Notes: generated from the letters alone by a model not told the origin. DNA of 64,000 nt from Puccinia triticina (GCF_026914185.1 NC_070560.1:4765501-4829500), one strand, 5' to 3'. Shown: positions 44,859-58,323, counted from the stretch's first letter. Made by a program: numbers and translations.

Positions 44859-45539
44859 TGTTGTAGCCCAGAGGGGCTACACAGTCTGAGCCTCGCCGCA
44901 GTCACGGTACCGACCATACCTTGGACTCAGGTCCGAGGTATGGGCAATAATCATCAATACTATTACGCTTTTGCACCTGGTCCTTGTCTATGCGACAACA
45001 GGTTATGAGCCCTTGACGCCTAATCATTGCTCAAACTCAGATCATTCTCATTGTATACTACTAACCTTAGTTACAACACTCACCGTTTTTAAACCTTACG
45101 GCTCTCACTCCCTCTCCGACACACCTTGCATATCCGGAAACATTGTTCATCAAGATCAACAATCTTTTTTATCTGGGGAACTAATCACTCTCCGTTTGGA
45201 CGACTCAACGGCACCGGCTATTGTTGGAAAGTTCAAAGCTATTATTGGCTAGAAGGGCTAGCCACCTTTTGAAAGCAAGACTGTGGCCCAGTCTTGTCCG
45301 CTGAGAAGTAGTTGTAGACCTACAACTTTAGTAACCGCCTTCCGACCAATCTACTCAACCAATCCTTCACCTTTTTCCTCAATTTCTCGAAAACCCCACC
45401 CGACAACTTCCTTTTCTCGTTCCTTTTTTCCTTCCAACCCTATTGCACTCCTCCTATTCTTCTTCTTCTCTTAACAAAATAAAAACCATAAAATTCACAT
45501 TGATATTTTTTTTCCTCCAACACCTCGTTTGTCTCCAAT
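44859..45539 (+). mobile_element. Probable 5' LTR and leader of the second copia element
   Basis: Begins TGTTGTAGCCCAGAGGGGCT just after the minisatellite and ends in a pyrimidine-rich leader. The gypsy element inserts at 45,545 with TSD CAACC. After that element, at 59,373, a similar pyrimidine-rich leader and then a copia gag frame continue, so the two sides are one interrupted element. A 93-codon plus-strand frame (44,971-45,252; ends LDDSTAPAIVGKFKAIIG) has no known domain. The second LTR lies outside the window, so the LTR call is unproven. Confidence 0.45.
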
Positions 45540-45544
45540 CAACC

Positions 45545-46537
45545 TGACAGCTCTGTTTATGAAGCTTAGGGCAAAAACCCGTCCAAATTAAGGGTTTTGG
45601 GCCCTAGCACTATAACTGTGCTGATGTAAACACTAGTAATGTAAATTACTAAACTTGTTTCGTGGTAATTTGGCCACTACAAGGGGTTTTAAACACTCTT
45701 TTAAAAAGAGGAAGATTTATTATGTAATTAATAATATATAATTATTAATTACAGGGAATAAATTTGGCGTAAAAAGTAGGTGGTAAGTGCTTAAGCTGAT
45801 TGGCTGCTTGTCAGAGGCGGGGGTCTTACGGCAACTACTTTTAAGGATAGAGCTTATAAATATGCTAATAAGGGAGTTTTGATATTTAAAGGTTTAATCC
45901 AGTGGATTTTACGTGCTGGGGATGGTTTTAAAGGAAAAAGGGGCTACAATAGTAGCTGAGGAGAATATTCACAGTAACTTACAGTTTGTAGGCGGTGAAT
46001 GGTCTGGGGATCTTTTCCTGAGGGCCAAAGAGGCCTCTATTTATAGAGGGGACTTCAGTGGGCGTAAACACTGAGTCCTTTTCTCCCTCTGGGAGTATCC
46101 AGGGGTATAGCCGTGAAAAGGGCTTGGCTGTGGGTAATTTAATTGTATTGTAATAGACTAATTTCCCTGAATCTGTCACATGACATGTTTATAACCAATT
46201 GTCATGTGAAAGAGCTTCAGTAGAAGTCTACATAATACTTTCACGGGGTATTTTTACACGAGTAATATTACTCATTAATGTACTACAGTTTAATTTTATG
46301 TACACTGTTTGTTTTACTAAATTTATGTATGTAATACTATTTTTGGGCGCTTTCTGGGGCCAATTCTTATTTATATAATTAGTACATGAAGGAATAGGAA
46401 TAAGGGGGTACTTTAAGTGGGTGACCCTCCTTAATTTATGATGAGGAATCTGATTCTGCAATAATAATTTAATAATAATAATTATTTACTAAGTTATTGC
46501 AGTCTTTTGGATACTTGTTGTATCTCTAAGGCTGACA
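45545..46537 (-). repeat. 3' LTR of the gypsy element (uninterrupted)
   Basis: 993 bp, TGACAGCTCTGTTTATGAAG ... CTAAGGCTGACA on the plus strand. It provides the empty-site reference for the Helitron: at 46,328-46,340 it reads AAATTTATGTATG without a break. It contains CCTCTATTTATAGAGG, which includes a TATTTATA promoter-like box. Confidence 0.92.
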
Positions 46538-46573
46538 CTCGCCCCCTCTAAAAAGGTTAAATTCTGAAATAAT

Positions 46574-49500
46574 TTAATCTTTGTGTTTAGAGTTCTTGAA
46601 TCTTCTTAGATATTTATCCGCATCTTTAATGTCCTTTTCTGTTAGCCATTCATCTTCATGAATTGGGTTCCTGTATCTTACAAGATATAACTTATCTTTC
46701 TCTCCTCTAATCTTTTTGTCTTTCAAGATCTTATGAATTTTCTTCTCCTCTGACTCTTCAAGTGGAGGTACTTCTGCTTCAGGTATTTCCTTGCGTAGAG
46801 GGAATAATTCAGCATCTGATTCATTATAGTGTTTGAGTAAGCTTACTGGGAATGTGGGATGTTTCTTTTCTAATTCTCCATATAGTTCCACTTCTACTGC
46901 ATTTGGTCCATGTAATGCTTTGACTACAAATGGTCCTACAAATGCATTCCTAAGCTTCTTAGGTCCTTTAATATTAGTAAAGTTTGTAGTTGATATTAAT
47001 ACTAAGTCTCCTATTTTGAAGCTGGGTACTTTGTGCTTTTTGTCCCATTTTTCTTTGCTATATTCAAATGCATTATCCATGCTTTGTTGGGTGTGTTTTC
47101 TGGCTTTGTCCAGCATGTTCTTAAAGCTTGCTGCTGTGGGGTGTACTTCAACCAAGTCCTTTTTCAGGCTGTCTTGTGGTAGTCTGGGGTTCCATCCTTT
47201 CTCTAGAATAGCTGGTGTTTTCCCTGTTGATGCATGGGTTGATGTCCTGTAGGCTAGTTCTAGGGCTGGTAATAGTGTGACCCAGTCATGAGTAAACCCA
47301 TCAGAGTCTTTGAACTCTAATCCATAGGCACAGAATCTCCTTAGCATGTCTTCCAAAGTTTGAATCATTCTCTCTGCTAGCCCATCTGTTTGTGGATGGT
47401 ATGCTGTTGAGAAAGAGAGTTTAGTGCCAAATAGGTGGTACAGTCCTCTCCATAGATCTGATGTAAATTTGGGATCCCTGTCACTGATGATGTTTTTGAA
47501 TAAACCTGTCCATGAAATCACTTGTTGCCAAATAATTATGGCTGTGTCCATAGCTGTATCATCTTTGTGACATGGTAAGAATATAGGTGTTTTACTAAAT
47601 CTGTCTACAATAACTAGACATGCATTATAGTTTTTCTTTCCTCCAGGTGGTAATCCTGTGACCCAGTCCATGTTAACTGTTTCCCATGGTCTAGTGGGTT
47701 CTTCTATTTTTATCATGTGCCCAAACCTTTTGCCTGTTGCTTTGTTTGCTCTCTGGCATCTTTCACATGTGGTGCAGTATGTTTCTACATCTTGTTGCCA
47801 TGTTGGCCACAATGCTAGGTTCCTTACTCTGTCTTCTGTTCTGTCTGAAGATAGATGGCCAGATGATGTACTGTCATGGCATTCATGTAGTAATGTATTG
47901 ATCAATACTCTGTCCATTACTGTTAGTACACATGTGTGTTTGGATCTGTGGTAGATGATTCCGTTGAATAGGTGAAATCTTCCTTCTTGGTATGATTTCT
48001 TCCATGCTATATCTAGTGCTGCAATCAGGTCATCATCCTTTGAATCTGTTTTGGATAAGATTTGTACTAACAATGTACAGTTCTTGTCTTGTTTGTAACT
48101 ATTTCTGATTTCTTCAAAGAATTCATCTTCTAGTTCAGTAATGCTAATTCCCATGATTGGTAATTCTTCTGGGTCTTCAGGTGCCCAGGCTGGATTATCT
48201 GGTGTATTTGGTAATGACCATCTAGAAAGTCCATCTGCATTTTTATGCAATCTCCCTTCTTTATGAATTATTGTCATGTTACCTCTGTACACTTGAATAG
48301 ATATCTGCCATCTAAGCATATGTCTGTTAGAGGTTTTCATATTGATGAGTGATTTTAGTGCAATACAGTCTGTAATGACATCAAACACACTTCCATCTAG
48401 ATAGTAGTGAAGTTTCTCTAGTGCCCAAACTAAACATAGGCACTCTAGTTGACTTGCTCCATAGCGTGCTTCAGTTTTCTTGAGTTGTCTGGATATGAAA
48501 CAAATGGGACCTTATACAGGTTTATCATTGATGATTTGTAATTGATGGAGGGCTGCTCCTAGTCCTTCCATTGAGGCATCCACATATAACACAAAAGGTT
48601 TCTTGAAATCTGGCATTAATAGTAGAGGTGCTCTAGTCAGGTGTTCTCTTATCTTATTAAATGCCATGTGTCTTTCTGTGGTCATTTCAAAGGCGGTATC
48701 ATTAGAAGCTATCTCATACAAGCTTCTGGCCATAGCTGCATAGCCTTCTAGGTGTTGTCTGTAGTAGCTGGCAAATCCAAGAAAGCTTTGCATTTCTTTC
48801 TTGTTTGTTGGTGCTGGCTTCTGTAACACTGCTGCTACTTTATTCTGATCTATGCATAATGATAATCCTGAAACTACATGTCCTAGTGCTTTAATTTCTG
48901 CAAATCCAAATGCACATTTCTTTAATGAAATTTTCATGTTGACATTAATTATTTTTGTTAGAACTCGTTCTATTCTACTCATATGGTCTCCCCATGTTTC
49001 AGAGCATATAATTATGTCATCTATGTATATAATTAGCCATCCTAGTCCAAGTTCTTCACAGAAGATGGTATTCATCATTCTTTGGAAATGTGATGGGGCA
49101 TTTTTGATTCCAAAGGGCATTCTTAGGTATTCATAAACACCTTTGTGTGTTATAATTCTCAGATATTTTCTTGCACATTCTGTTACTACATTCTGATGAA
49201 ATCCTTTTAAAGCATCCATACTTGTAATGTATTTTGCTTTGGCTAAATTTGTCAGTGTCTCTTGTATCCTTGGTATAGGATATCTGTCTGGGATTGTGTA
49301 GGTGTTCAGTGCACGGAAATCTCCTACCATGCGTGATTTACCATTATGGTAGGTTATAATTACTGGTGTGGTTATTTCCACTTCTTCATTATGCCCTACC
49401 TTCCTGAGGACATTGAGCCTTACTAGTTCATCCAGGTGTTTAGCAAGCTCTTCCCTTGCTCTGGGACATGCTGGATAAGCTGGTCTCCTTATTAAAGGTG

Positions 49501-50944
49501 GGTAGGGGCGCTCAATGTTTAATGTTATGTCCACTTCATGGCCTATAACTGCTCCTAGTGGTTCTTTATCTGATGCAAATGCAGTCTTGTTCCTATACAG
49601 CATATTGCATAACTGTAATAGTTGATCTACACTCAGTTTATCATTGAAATTAGCTTCTGCTAATTGTTCTCTTCCAAATCTCTCTTTTTCCTCATCATGT
49701 ATTTCTATTTGTTCTACAGGTAAAGGCTCTTTGGATTTAAATAGGAATTTCTTCTTTTTATTGTCATTCCCAATAGTGAAGTATCTTTCTCTGCTATTGG
49801 TTATGTCAAATCCATAGATATTCAAGTAGTCATTTCCTAGGATGAAGTGTTTACTTACTGAATCCTCTATTACAATGAATTCCACTGTCATTCTGACTGA
49901 TCCCGTTGGGTTAGGAATTATTATGGGGCATTCAAATACTCCTATTGGTTTCATGGTACTACTGGCACTGTTTATTCTTACTTTTCCTAGTGGTAGAAGA
50001 ATATCTTTGTAGTCTGGGCATAATTTTCTCAAGTATGTCTCAGGTACTACTGAGCAATATGCACCACTGTCAAGTAGCATTTCAGCTTCTCTACCATTAA
50101 ACAGTATATGTGTAATGTTGGTTTTACCAGCTGTGTAGCCTTTTCCTCTTGTAGGTTTAGTTTTCATCAGTCTAGCTTCCTGTATATTTCCTATAGGTTG
50201 TCCAGGATGCCATGCTTGTGGTAAATTGTGCTCTGTTTCAGCTTCAGCCATTTCTATGTCTATGTTGATCATATTACAAGACCCTGATGAGACTGATGAC
50301 CCATCATCATGTGTTTCTTCTGTGTCAGATTGAGTCTTCTCTTCATCTGTTTCTTCTGCCTCTATTTCAACATTGTTAATGTTTTTCTTTGTTTGAGGGC
50401 AGTTTGGTGAAGTGTGGCCCATTTTACCACAGTTATAGCACTTCTTATCCTTCTGATAACTCTGGTCTTTTGAAGTAGAAGGTTTCTTCTCTTCTGTTTT
50501 CTCAGTTTTATCTCCTTGATATTTAGGCTTGTACCTTCTGCCAATGCGTGTACGTGTAGTTATATCTTCTAATGTGTTAACAATATCTTCTGTACTTGCA
50601 TTGTAGGGTAGCCTACTTTTAATGGCATGCTCTAGATCTCCTCCACATTTTTTGAGGATTCTCACGTGGACTTCATTGTCTGTTAAATTGGGCCAAATGG
50701 CTTTCAATCTATCCTTCTGAGATATGACCCATTTCAGTGGATTGTCTTTTTCAATATCAAAGGTGCTCTCATCAAATTTATTCTCAATTTTGAAGCGCCA
50801 TGCTGGGCTTCCCCACTTGCTATTGATTTGTTCTTTCCACCATCCCCAAGATTGTTTGCCATGGGTTGAGCGTAAGTCTGTGAACCAGCGCTTGGCACAA
50901 CCTTTTGAAGAGGCTGTTAAGTCTTCCAGTAATTGAGGAATCAC
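46574..50944 (-). pseudogene. Gypsy Gag C-terminus and Pol, one in-frame stop
   Basis: One minus-strand frame: Gag C-terminus (GKQSWGWWKEQINSKWG), zinc knuckle CYNCGKMGHTSPNC, protease LLDSGAYCSVVP, reverse transcriptase (VGDFRALN, MPFGIKNAPSHFQR, IIYIDDIIIC), RNase H ([25 protein letters not shown]), integrase H2C2 finger, catalytic [31 protein letters not shown], and a C-terminal chromodomain-like [10 protein letters not shown] ... [15 protein letters not shown]. The only stop is TAA at 48,514-48,512, where family sequence has tyrosine ([17 protein letters not shown]). Otherwise near intact. The preceding gag segment is in a different frame (shift near 50,945). Confidence 0.93.
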
Positions 50945-53364
50945 TTAGTTCAAAGTCTTCTTGGTACAAATCAATTGTTTTGATGAAGTCCAAGTGATCA
51001 TATTCTCCTTCTCCTCTAAATGATGGCCAGTCTTTAATTCTGGGTACATCTTTAGAGTTGTCTCTCATTGTTTGGATACTAGGATTGTATGATTGTTCTT
51101 TGAAGAATGGTGTTGGTGGGACTGTGTACTCCTTTCTCAAAGGTGTCTCTTCCTCTGCCATTCTCCTGAAAGGATTACTGGATTGATGTGGTGGTACATC
51201 TTTTATTCCTTGTTTGTATGGTGTCTGAACTTGGAGTTGCACTTGTATATTATTGCCAATTTTTTGTGCTATGTTGTCCATGCTGGCCATAAGTTTACTC
51301 TGCATTTCATCAAACTTATTGTTAATTTTTATGATTTCATCTGCCATACTGTCACTGTTATGTATAATAAGTTGTTCCAATTTATCAACTTTGTCCATTA
51401 TTTCAAGTATGTTTTCATCTTGAGTTTCACGGTTTTCTGACTCATGCTCACTATCTATTTTTAATTGGTCCAATTTACTGGTAATATCCAATCTGTTAAT
51501 ATCAGTATGTATTGCATTTAATTTGGCAATTACTGTAGCTTCCTTAGCATTTGTCTGAATTTCTGTTGTAACTTTTTGTAATTTATTATTATAATCTACA
51601 AGTCCTAATTTTATGTTGCTTATTTGTTGTATTATGCCTGTGGTTTTCTTAACCTCTGGTACAATAATTTTAATGTCTTTAGCGCTATCCACCGCATGTT
51701 CTGTTAAATTTTTGATTTTAAAGGCACTATCATGTACATTCTGGCAACGGTGGGTCGCTACTTTACTCTACGATAACCAGGCCAGGAGAGTAAAGGAGCG
51801 ACCTTCAGTTATGTTTTTCACGGTTATCGTTATTGCTAGCGCGCAGATAGCAGTGTCACGGTTATCGTAACTGGCCTTTCTTCATAAGGCTGTTACTGGT
51901 AAATTAACGAGTTATTGTAATGAAAGGCCAATTTTGCCCTAGAATGGCCCTTTCATACAGCTGTTACTGGTAAATGAACACATTGATGAGCAATGAAAGG
52001 CCAAATTTGCCCTAATATGGCCTTTTATTGCTCAATATCTTGCTCGATAACTGCTGCTCTGCACATAGATATCGTAGCTTCCTTGAAAAAAAAACTCTCC
52101 CTGAGTGCGTTATCAATATCGCACCAGATTTCACAGTGGTGACCAGTCCGGTTATCGTAGAGTGACCAAAAATCGCTACGATAACGCTACTTTACCGATA
52201 ACCGTAAAGTAGTGACCCACTGTTGATTCTGGTGGATTGCATTGATTTTACTATCAATGTGCTCTATGTTTTTAATCAAGATTTGATTAAAAAAATCTTC
52301 CACTCGTGCTAGAGGCTCATTTGGGTCAATCAGCTCTTCTAGTTTCTCAGTTTTGTCTTTCTTACTGATTTCTTTAACCTCTTTTGGTTGTTTGCTAATT
52401 TGTTCATGCTTGTTTAAGCGTTGGACTTCCTGTCTCACAGTCTTTTTTTGTTTAGGCATACTGTTTATTTCTTGAGCTATAGCATTGGATTCTTGATTGT
52501 TAACATTAATACTATGTTTCTCTCGAACTTGTGGATCGGAGTTAATACCAGCTTCTTTAGCAGACAACAGGGCAGGTTCTTTAACAGGTAAGACGGTATC
52601 TTTAGCGGATGACGAAAAAACTTCTGTGTTAGACAATAATGTAGAGTACGGAGGAACAGGCTTGGTAATGGAAATATGATGAGATTGGTCACGCATAGTG
52701 TCGGGTTTACTATATCCTGATGTGGAGGGTACCGGTATGGGGTTATTAGGGTTGTTACCTATTCCTCGATCGCTTCCTTGACCTCCATGAGCACTTGGGC
52801 CATGCGGAAGGTCTCTTTCCACTTGTTCTTGCCCTTCTTCGGCTTTCGCTCGTAGGTTTTCGGCTTCGATCCCAACGCCGCTGGTTTGGATCGGTCGATT
52901 TTCGGGATCTTGTAAGGTTTCTTTGGATCGCGCTCTTTGCTTTCCTTTGTCGGCTGTTTGTTGTTCTCAAGCACTTTGATGTGCTTGCGTTCCAGCCGTC
53001 CGAGTGATTCGCTAGGATCTCCTTCCACGGGAGAAATTTCTGGACGACCTTGAACGACGAGATGACTTGCTCGAGGTATGACTTGAGGAGATCCATTTCG
53101 TCGTAGTTCTTGGCGTTCAAGTAAGCGGCTTTTGCCGCTTTGAATATCGATATCGCGTCCTCCTGCGCTTTGTTGAGGACTAGGACCAAGCGATGTTAGT
53201 ATTGAATCTTTGGCATTAGTATACTTAGATGGTGTATCGACTAACCTTGAGGGGGTGCCTCGGTTACTACCTCGAGTTTGTCCTCCTCGGCCTCGCCTTC
53301 CTCGACCTCTTTTGGTGGGGGGAGGGTTTGCTGAGTGGTCTTTTCCTGATCTGGTATCGACCAT
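50945..53364 (-). pseudogene. Gypsy Gag N-terminal region, frameshifted and split by a TIR element
   Basis: Starts with ATG at 53,364 (MVDTRSGKDHSANPP). The best Gag text switches frame twice: after SPQQSAG (about 53,165) to EDAISIFKAAKAAYLNAK and back at about 53,040 to DPSESLGRLERKH, so two indels compensate. A further shift near 52,760 leads into the segment ending NAIHQN (52,226). The TIR element 51,745-52,225 follows, then VHDSAFKIKNL resumes in frame at 51,737. It continues through WPSFRGEGEYDHLDFIKTID until a shift near 50,945. A leader frame at 53,403-53,777 (LPPGFFLSPYQERRRPHPAT) lies upstream and is unassigned. Confidence 0.8.
51745..52225. mobile_element. Short TIR element in gypsy gag, CAACRGTGGGT ends, 7-bp TSD
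   Basis: 481 bp. Left end CAACGGTGGGTCGCTACTTT; right end on the minus strand CAACAGTGGGTCACTACTTT. Perfect direct repeat ATTCTGG is at 51,738-51,744 and 52,226-52,232. Deleting the element and one repeat copy rejoins the gag frame (HQN to VHDSAF) without loss. The interior has CGATAAC/GTTATCG and GGCCTTTCATT words. Termini and TSD length match the element at 259-641. Confidence 0.9.
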
Positions 53365-53962
53365 ATTGGGAGGGAACTTAGTTAGTTATTGGTTTTGTCT
53401 TTTTAGTTTATGTCTCGGTTTGGTAAGTGAAAGAGTTTACCTTTGAGTAATTTGAGCGCCGCGGCTTTTGGGTCGAATTGCTTTTCGTTAATCCTAGCGG
53501 GCAACGTTGCCGGGTGAGGTCGTCGTCGCTCCTGGTATGGGCTAAGGAAGAAGCCGGGCGGGAGAGACTCGGTGCGCTTGGCTTGTTTCTTCTTGGCCGC
53601 GGTTTTCGGATCGGTGGATTTGGTGGTATCCGGGTAGTTATCAACTAGTTTAGCGGCTGGCACGGGAGCAGACACTAAAAGTCGGGGTAATGAGATAAAA
53701 TGGCAGAAATATGTTTTTAATAGTTTAGTTTTATGTATTTTTATATGTATTTTACTGTTTTTATCTCTATTGCACAATGTGTCAGAAACAAGGAAATAAT
53801 GCGTACTTGTTTAGTGGATTTTAATGGTTTTTTATGTAAAAACTGAAGTACTGACGGCAAAATTATGGGGATAATTGCTAAAAATAAGGAAAAAACTCAG
53901 CAAAAAGTCAGTTTTATCCTTGACAGGTACTCTGGGTAAAAAAACACGATGAGGCCCCCAAA

Positions 53963-54743
53963 TGACAGCTCTGTTTATGAAGCTTAGGGCAAAAACCCGT
54001 CCAAATTAAGGGTTTTGGGCCCTAGCACTATAACTGTGCTGATGTAAACACTAGTAATGTAAATTACTAAACTTGTTTTGTGGTAATTTGGCCACTAAAA
54101 GGGGTTTTAAACACTCTTTTAAAAAGAGGAAGATTTATTATGTAATTAATAATATATAATTATTAATTACAGGGAATAAATTTGGCGTAAAAAGTAGGTG
54201 GTAAGTGCTTAAGCTGATTGGCTGCTTGTCAGAGGCGGGGGTCTTACGGCAACTACTTTTAAGGATAGAGCTTGTAAATATGCTAATAAGGGAGTTTTGA
54301 TATTTAAAGGTTTAATCCAGTGGATTTTACGTGCTGGGGATGGTTTTAAAGGAAAAAGGGGCTACAATAGTAGCTGAGGAGAATATTCACAGTAACTTAC
54401 AGTTTGTAGGCGGTGAATGGTCTGGGGATCTTTTCCTGAGGGCCAAAGAGGCCTCTATTTATAGAGGGGACTTCAGTGGGCGTAAACACTGAGTCCTTTT
54501 CTCCCTCTGGGAGTATCCAGGGGTATAGCCGTGAAAAGGGCTTGGCTGTGGGTAATTTAATTGTATTTTAATAGACTAATTTCCCTGACTCTGTCACATG
54601 ACATGTTTATAACCAATTGTCATGTGAAAGAGCTTCAGTAGAAGTCTACATAATACTTTCACGGGGTATTTTTACACGAGTAATATTACTCATTAATGTA
54701 CTACAGTTTAATTTTATGTACACTGTTTGTTTTACTAAATTTA
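53963..54743 (-). repeat. 5' LTR of the gypsy element, first part
   Basis: 781 bp collinear with 45,545-46,325 with about five differences. It is broken off after AAATTTA by the Helitron at 54,744; the remaining 212 bp are at 59,161-59,372. Confidence 0.92.
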
Positions 54744-55315
54744 CTAGAGGCCAAAGCGGCTACGCCGCTGCAGGGTTGAAACCCCTGCCCCTGTGTCCCC
54801 CCCCCCCCCCCCCCCCAATCCTTGCGACCGTGCATACCCGCCATTTCCCCAGTTGTGATGGCACTGCGCTCCGGGCATGCTCAGTCCTTCACCCCAGCCA
54901 GCCCTCCCACCTCAATAACACTTGCCACCACAACCAACTGCCATAAGCCAGCACAACTACTACTCCAGTTCACCCCTGACTCAAAAGGCAGTCCAGCCAC
55001 TCCAAGAACCCACTTCTTCATAAACAACTCTTCTTTGGTCCAACATCCCTTGTAATGACCCTCTATTGAATACAATGTTGCAAGCCAACCTGCTCTTGAC
55101 CACCCTTGCTGCTGCCGCGCTACCACACCTCCAACAATATTTGAATCAGCCAGTGATTCTCCCATCACAATCAACAGTAATTCTCACCTTGACCACAATT
55201 TGCCTGCCCATGCCAGTTCCTCCCATGTGCAGGCCCAAAAACACTGTTTGCAAGCCCAGAAAACATGATTTGATTAGTTCGGGCAGCATGTCCTGCAACT
55301 TCAGTCACAATGTTG

Positions 55316-55777
55316 TAACAGCTGCGCTGTGTTTAGTGCAGCGGACTTTTGTGCCGCTGTGTTTAGCGCAGCAGACTCTTGTGCCGCTGTGTTTAGCGCA
55401 GCGGACTTTTGTGCCGCTGTGCTAACCGCTTTTTGTTTTTCCTGGAAAAAAATGATGGTTTTAGCTCGCTAAAAAAAGAGCTCACGTAGCGCTGAACCGC
55501 TGCGCGTCGGCGGTTTGGAAAAGAAGAAGAAAAATGGTTTAAATGCTGTTAAAAGAGGTTTAACATACAGTAAAATGCCGCTATCCGCTAATCCGCTAAA
55601 TTAGCGGATAGCATAGCAGATTTCCGCTTCCGCTGCGCTATTGCTAATTGCCCTGGGTGGGTAGCGTTCAAACGCTGAGCGTAGCAAGTAGCGCAGCGGT
55701 TTTTTCAACAGCTTCCGCTAAATTTGACCGCTGTGCTGCACTAAATGACCGCTTTTTTTAGTGCAGCGCAGTGGTTA
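55316..55777. mobile_element. TIR element of GCGCAGCG/GTGCAGCG words, 8-bp TSD
   Basis: Ends TAACAGCTGCGCTG and, on the minus strand, TAACCACTGCGCTGC. Perfect direct repeat CAATGTTG is at 55,308-55,315 and 55,778-55,785. The interior has tandem CTGTGTTTAGCGCAGCGGACT units and palindromic GCGCTAC words. Related in composition to 3,534-4,003. Confidence 0.78.
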
Positions 55778-57047
55778 CAATGTTGCTTCAGGTAATAATT
55801 GCTGTCACATCAACAGGAAGATCAAAGTCTTTGGAAAAAAATTATGTTAGGCTAATAGGGCCTGTACCAAAGCGGGCGGAAAAACCGTGGAAATCAATTT
55901 TTTCTGCAAAAAACAGTTTTCCCCAAAAAAAGTACACCACAGCACCTGATTTTTGGGACATCCAGAAAACAGTTTTCCTTGAAAATGGTGGATTTTTAAA
56001 AATAGGTCTGACTCTGACCCTGTTTTTCTACAACTACTTTTGATCCACTTGTCAGTCATTCTAGCCCTGCTCAATATGCCTAAGTCATACATCAATAATA
56101 TTTTGTTGAAGATGCCTATATACAAAGGGGATTGTTTATTTTATAAATGGCTTGATTTCCTAGCATGTCTATGATATGCCCAATCAAGAGTATATTACAA
56201 CTGCAAAGACATTTTTCATAATTCAATGCAACAATTGAATTTGCGCCAATCAAGTTGTTTGCAAGATCTGAAAGCCAAAATGTAAACTACAAATGATTAA
56301 TCATACTTTGCTCCTTGTATTTTGTTTATTATGATAACTGACAGATTCAGTGTCACCCATCTATTCATAGACAAGTGGGGGAGAGAGGAAGCAGATGTGA
56401 GTGTGTGGGTGCACTGTACTCCAAACCTGGAGTGCCAGGGGATTCAAGAGGTGGAGCCGCGGTAGCAATGAAAATTAAGAGTTTTTGCTCTCCTTTCCTT
56501 GAGTCTCAATAGTAGGTACCGCGTTGGACAGAAGAGAGACCAAAATCAATCCCAGTTGGATTACCAAGGTCTACCAAGGGTAAGCCAGCGCTTGCCGCTC
56601 TTGAACAACCAATCTTCCGCTTCCAATGCCATCACCTGTAGTTTAAGGCGGCTGTACCGCTGCACTATTAAGGGTATAGTTTTGTAAATCTTTCATGCTA
56701 TTTGCTGGGACTCAATTTAAGTGTAGTTCCACCCTCTTGTTTATTTCAACAATGTCTAATTAACAATAGCATGGAAAGCATGAATGTAACACTCATAAGT
56801 TGCATAGGAAGCATGGATCAAATAGAGAAAAATTCTTACACTTTTCCATCTTTTTTATATGATCTCATTCATTTCGACTTGACAAGGAATAATAGTTAAT
56901 GAAACAAAAAACTGAAACAATGCTGAAGTAAAGGCTAACAAGAAAAGATACGCAAGCACAGAGAGCAGGTGGACCAGGTTCAGCTTGACCTCTAATTTAA
57001 CAAAGTCTACTGAGACTTCGGGCCTGACCTCGGGAAGCAAGCCTCCT

Positions 57048-58323
57048 TCAGGTGAGTGCTTTGCTGGTTACACTCTTCTTGATTTTGTAGTTGAGCTCCA
57101 CCACAGCGTGGCTGAGGATGTTGCCGGTTGACCGTCGGGCTTCTGCGGCGCTGTCCAGGATCGGGCTTTCTACCACCTCGTCGGCATCAGGCTTGGACTG
57201 AGAGACGTGGAGATGGGGCAGCTCCTCAAGTGACTGGCGGACGTGGAGATGGGGCAGCTCCTCGAGTGGCTTCAGCGAGAAAATCGACACCGCCGCGCCA
57301 ATGCCCGCCTGCGTCGAGCATAGATTCCGGCCGCCTGAGGGGCCTGATCCAAGAGCCAGGCAATCTGCAGGATGTGTTGGTTGGCCTTCATTGTTGTCGA
57401 CATCATGTATGGGGGCCATCGTCTTGTTGCTCAACCAGCGGCCACCCCGCCGGGTTTACCATCATCCGGTCACCCTTTCCGACCCGGCTCCGTGCGCTCG
57501 TCGGCGCCAGTGGTTCTTGTACAGCACTTGTTTTATGGGAACTCGGATCTGTCACGGCGTTATGTGGGCTAGCAGATCCTGTTAGACTCTGGATTTGCCA
57601 CGAAGTAGTGGTTATTGAGCTCTCTTTCGCAACAAGAATGAGATCCACGTCTCCGATTGTCTCCCTCCTGTCATCCTAATCCAAACCACACAAAAAGGGG
57701 AGAAAAAAGATGAATCAAAGATAGCCAGGTCAGGAGAGACTTGTACAAACCTGAAGTACCAGTGCATCAATGTGATTGTCAAACGGCTTCTCCTGAGAAT
57801 TCATCTTGATAAAATGAGTAAGAGCCTGAACAGCTGGACAGCGTGCTGTGGAAGGACAGTGACGCAAGATGGACAGCGCCTTCCAGGAGGCCCGGGCAGC
57901 GGGGTGTCCACTCTTGCCGACCAGAACTTCGTTCCCCTCAGCTAAATCACCGCCGTCCTTCGTGTCTAGAGTCCGCGGGAGCTCTTGCAATCCGTCAGAA
58001 AATATCTTCGCCAGAAAACTCAAAGTGTGCCTTCCAATAAGCAGCTGTGGTGCTCTTCAAAAGTCTGGTCCTAAGTTTTGGTTAGATCAGCTTTGATCTT
58101 CATGAAGTGAGATGGAGGTCTCTATAAGATATCATAAAGGATACAGAGGTTGAGATAGAGAAATATTGACATACCCAACCAGACAAAGTAGAGGCAGGAC
58201 AACGGCCAAAACTGCCGCGCTCCAGCGAACGGTCTGTTTTAGGCCGCTGGAAAAGAAGCTTAGCCCGGTGATCCGAGACATCTGTTTTAGCGTAGTCCAG
58301 CGTCGAGCCGCAAGCTGCTGCAT
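57048..58323 (-). pseudogene. Captured host gene fragment(s), N-terminal membrane anchor
   Basis: A minus-strand ATG at 58,323 opens MQQLAARRWTTLKQMSRITG with a hydrophobic segment WSAAVLAVVLPLLCLVG, ending at a GTATGT donor. A next exon contains YWKAHFEFSGEDIF then, after a one-base frame slip, DGLQELPRTLDTKDGGD through NHIDALVLQ. An intron at 57,676-57,750 (GTTTGT...TTAG) leads to DDRRETIGDVDLILVAKE. Further down, 57,048-57,434 has a tandem LEELPHLHV repeat. I do not recognise the family. Retained introns, frame damage and its place inside a Helitron argue for transduplication. Confidence 0.5.

Noticed and set aside
44971..45252. 93-codon frame ending LDDSTAPAIVGKFKAIIG as a host gene
   Set aside because: It sits in the probable LTR/leader of the second copia element, has no known domain and no splice evidence; left as an unassigned frame.
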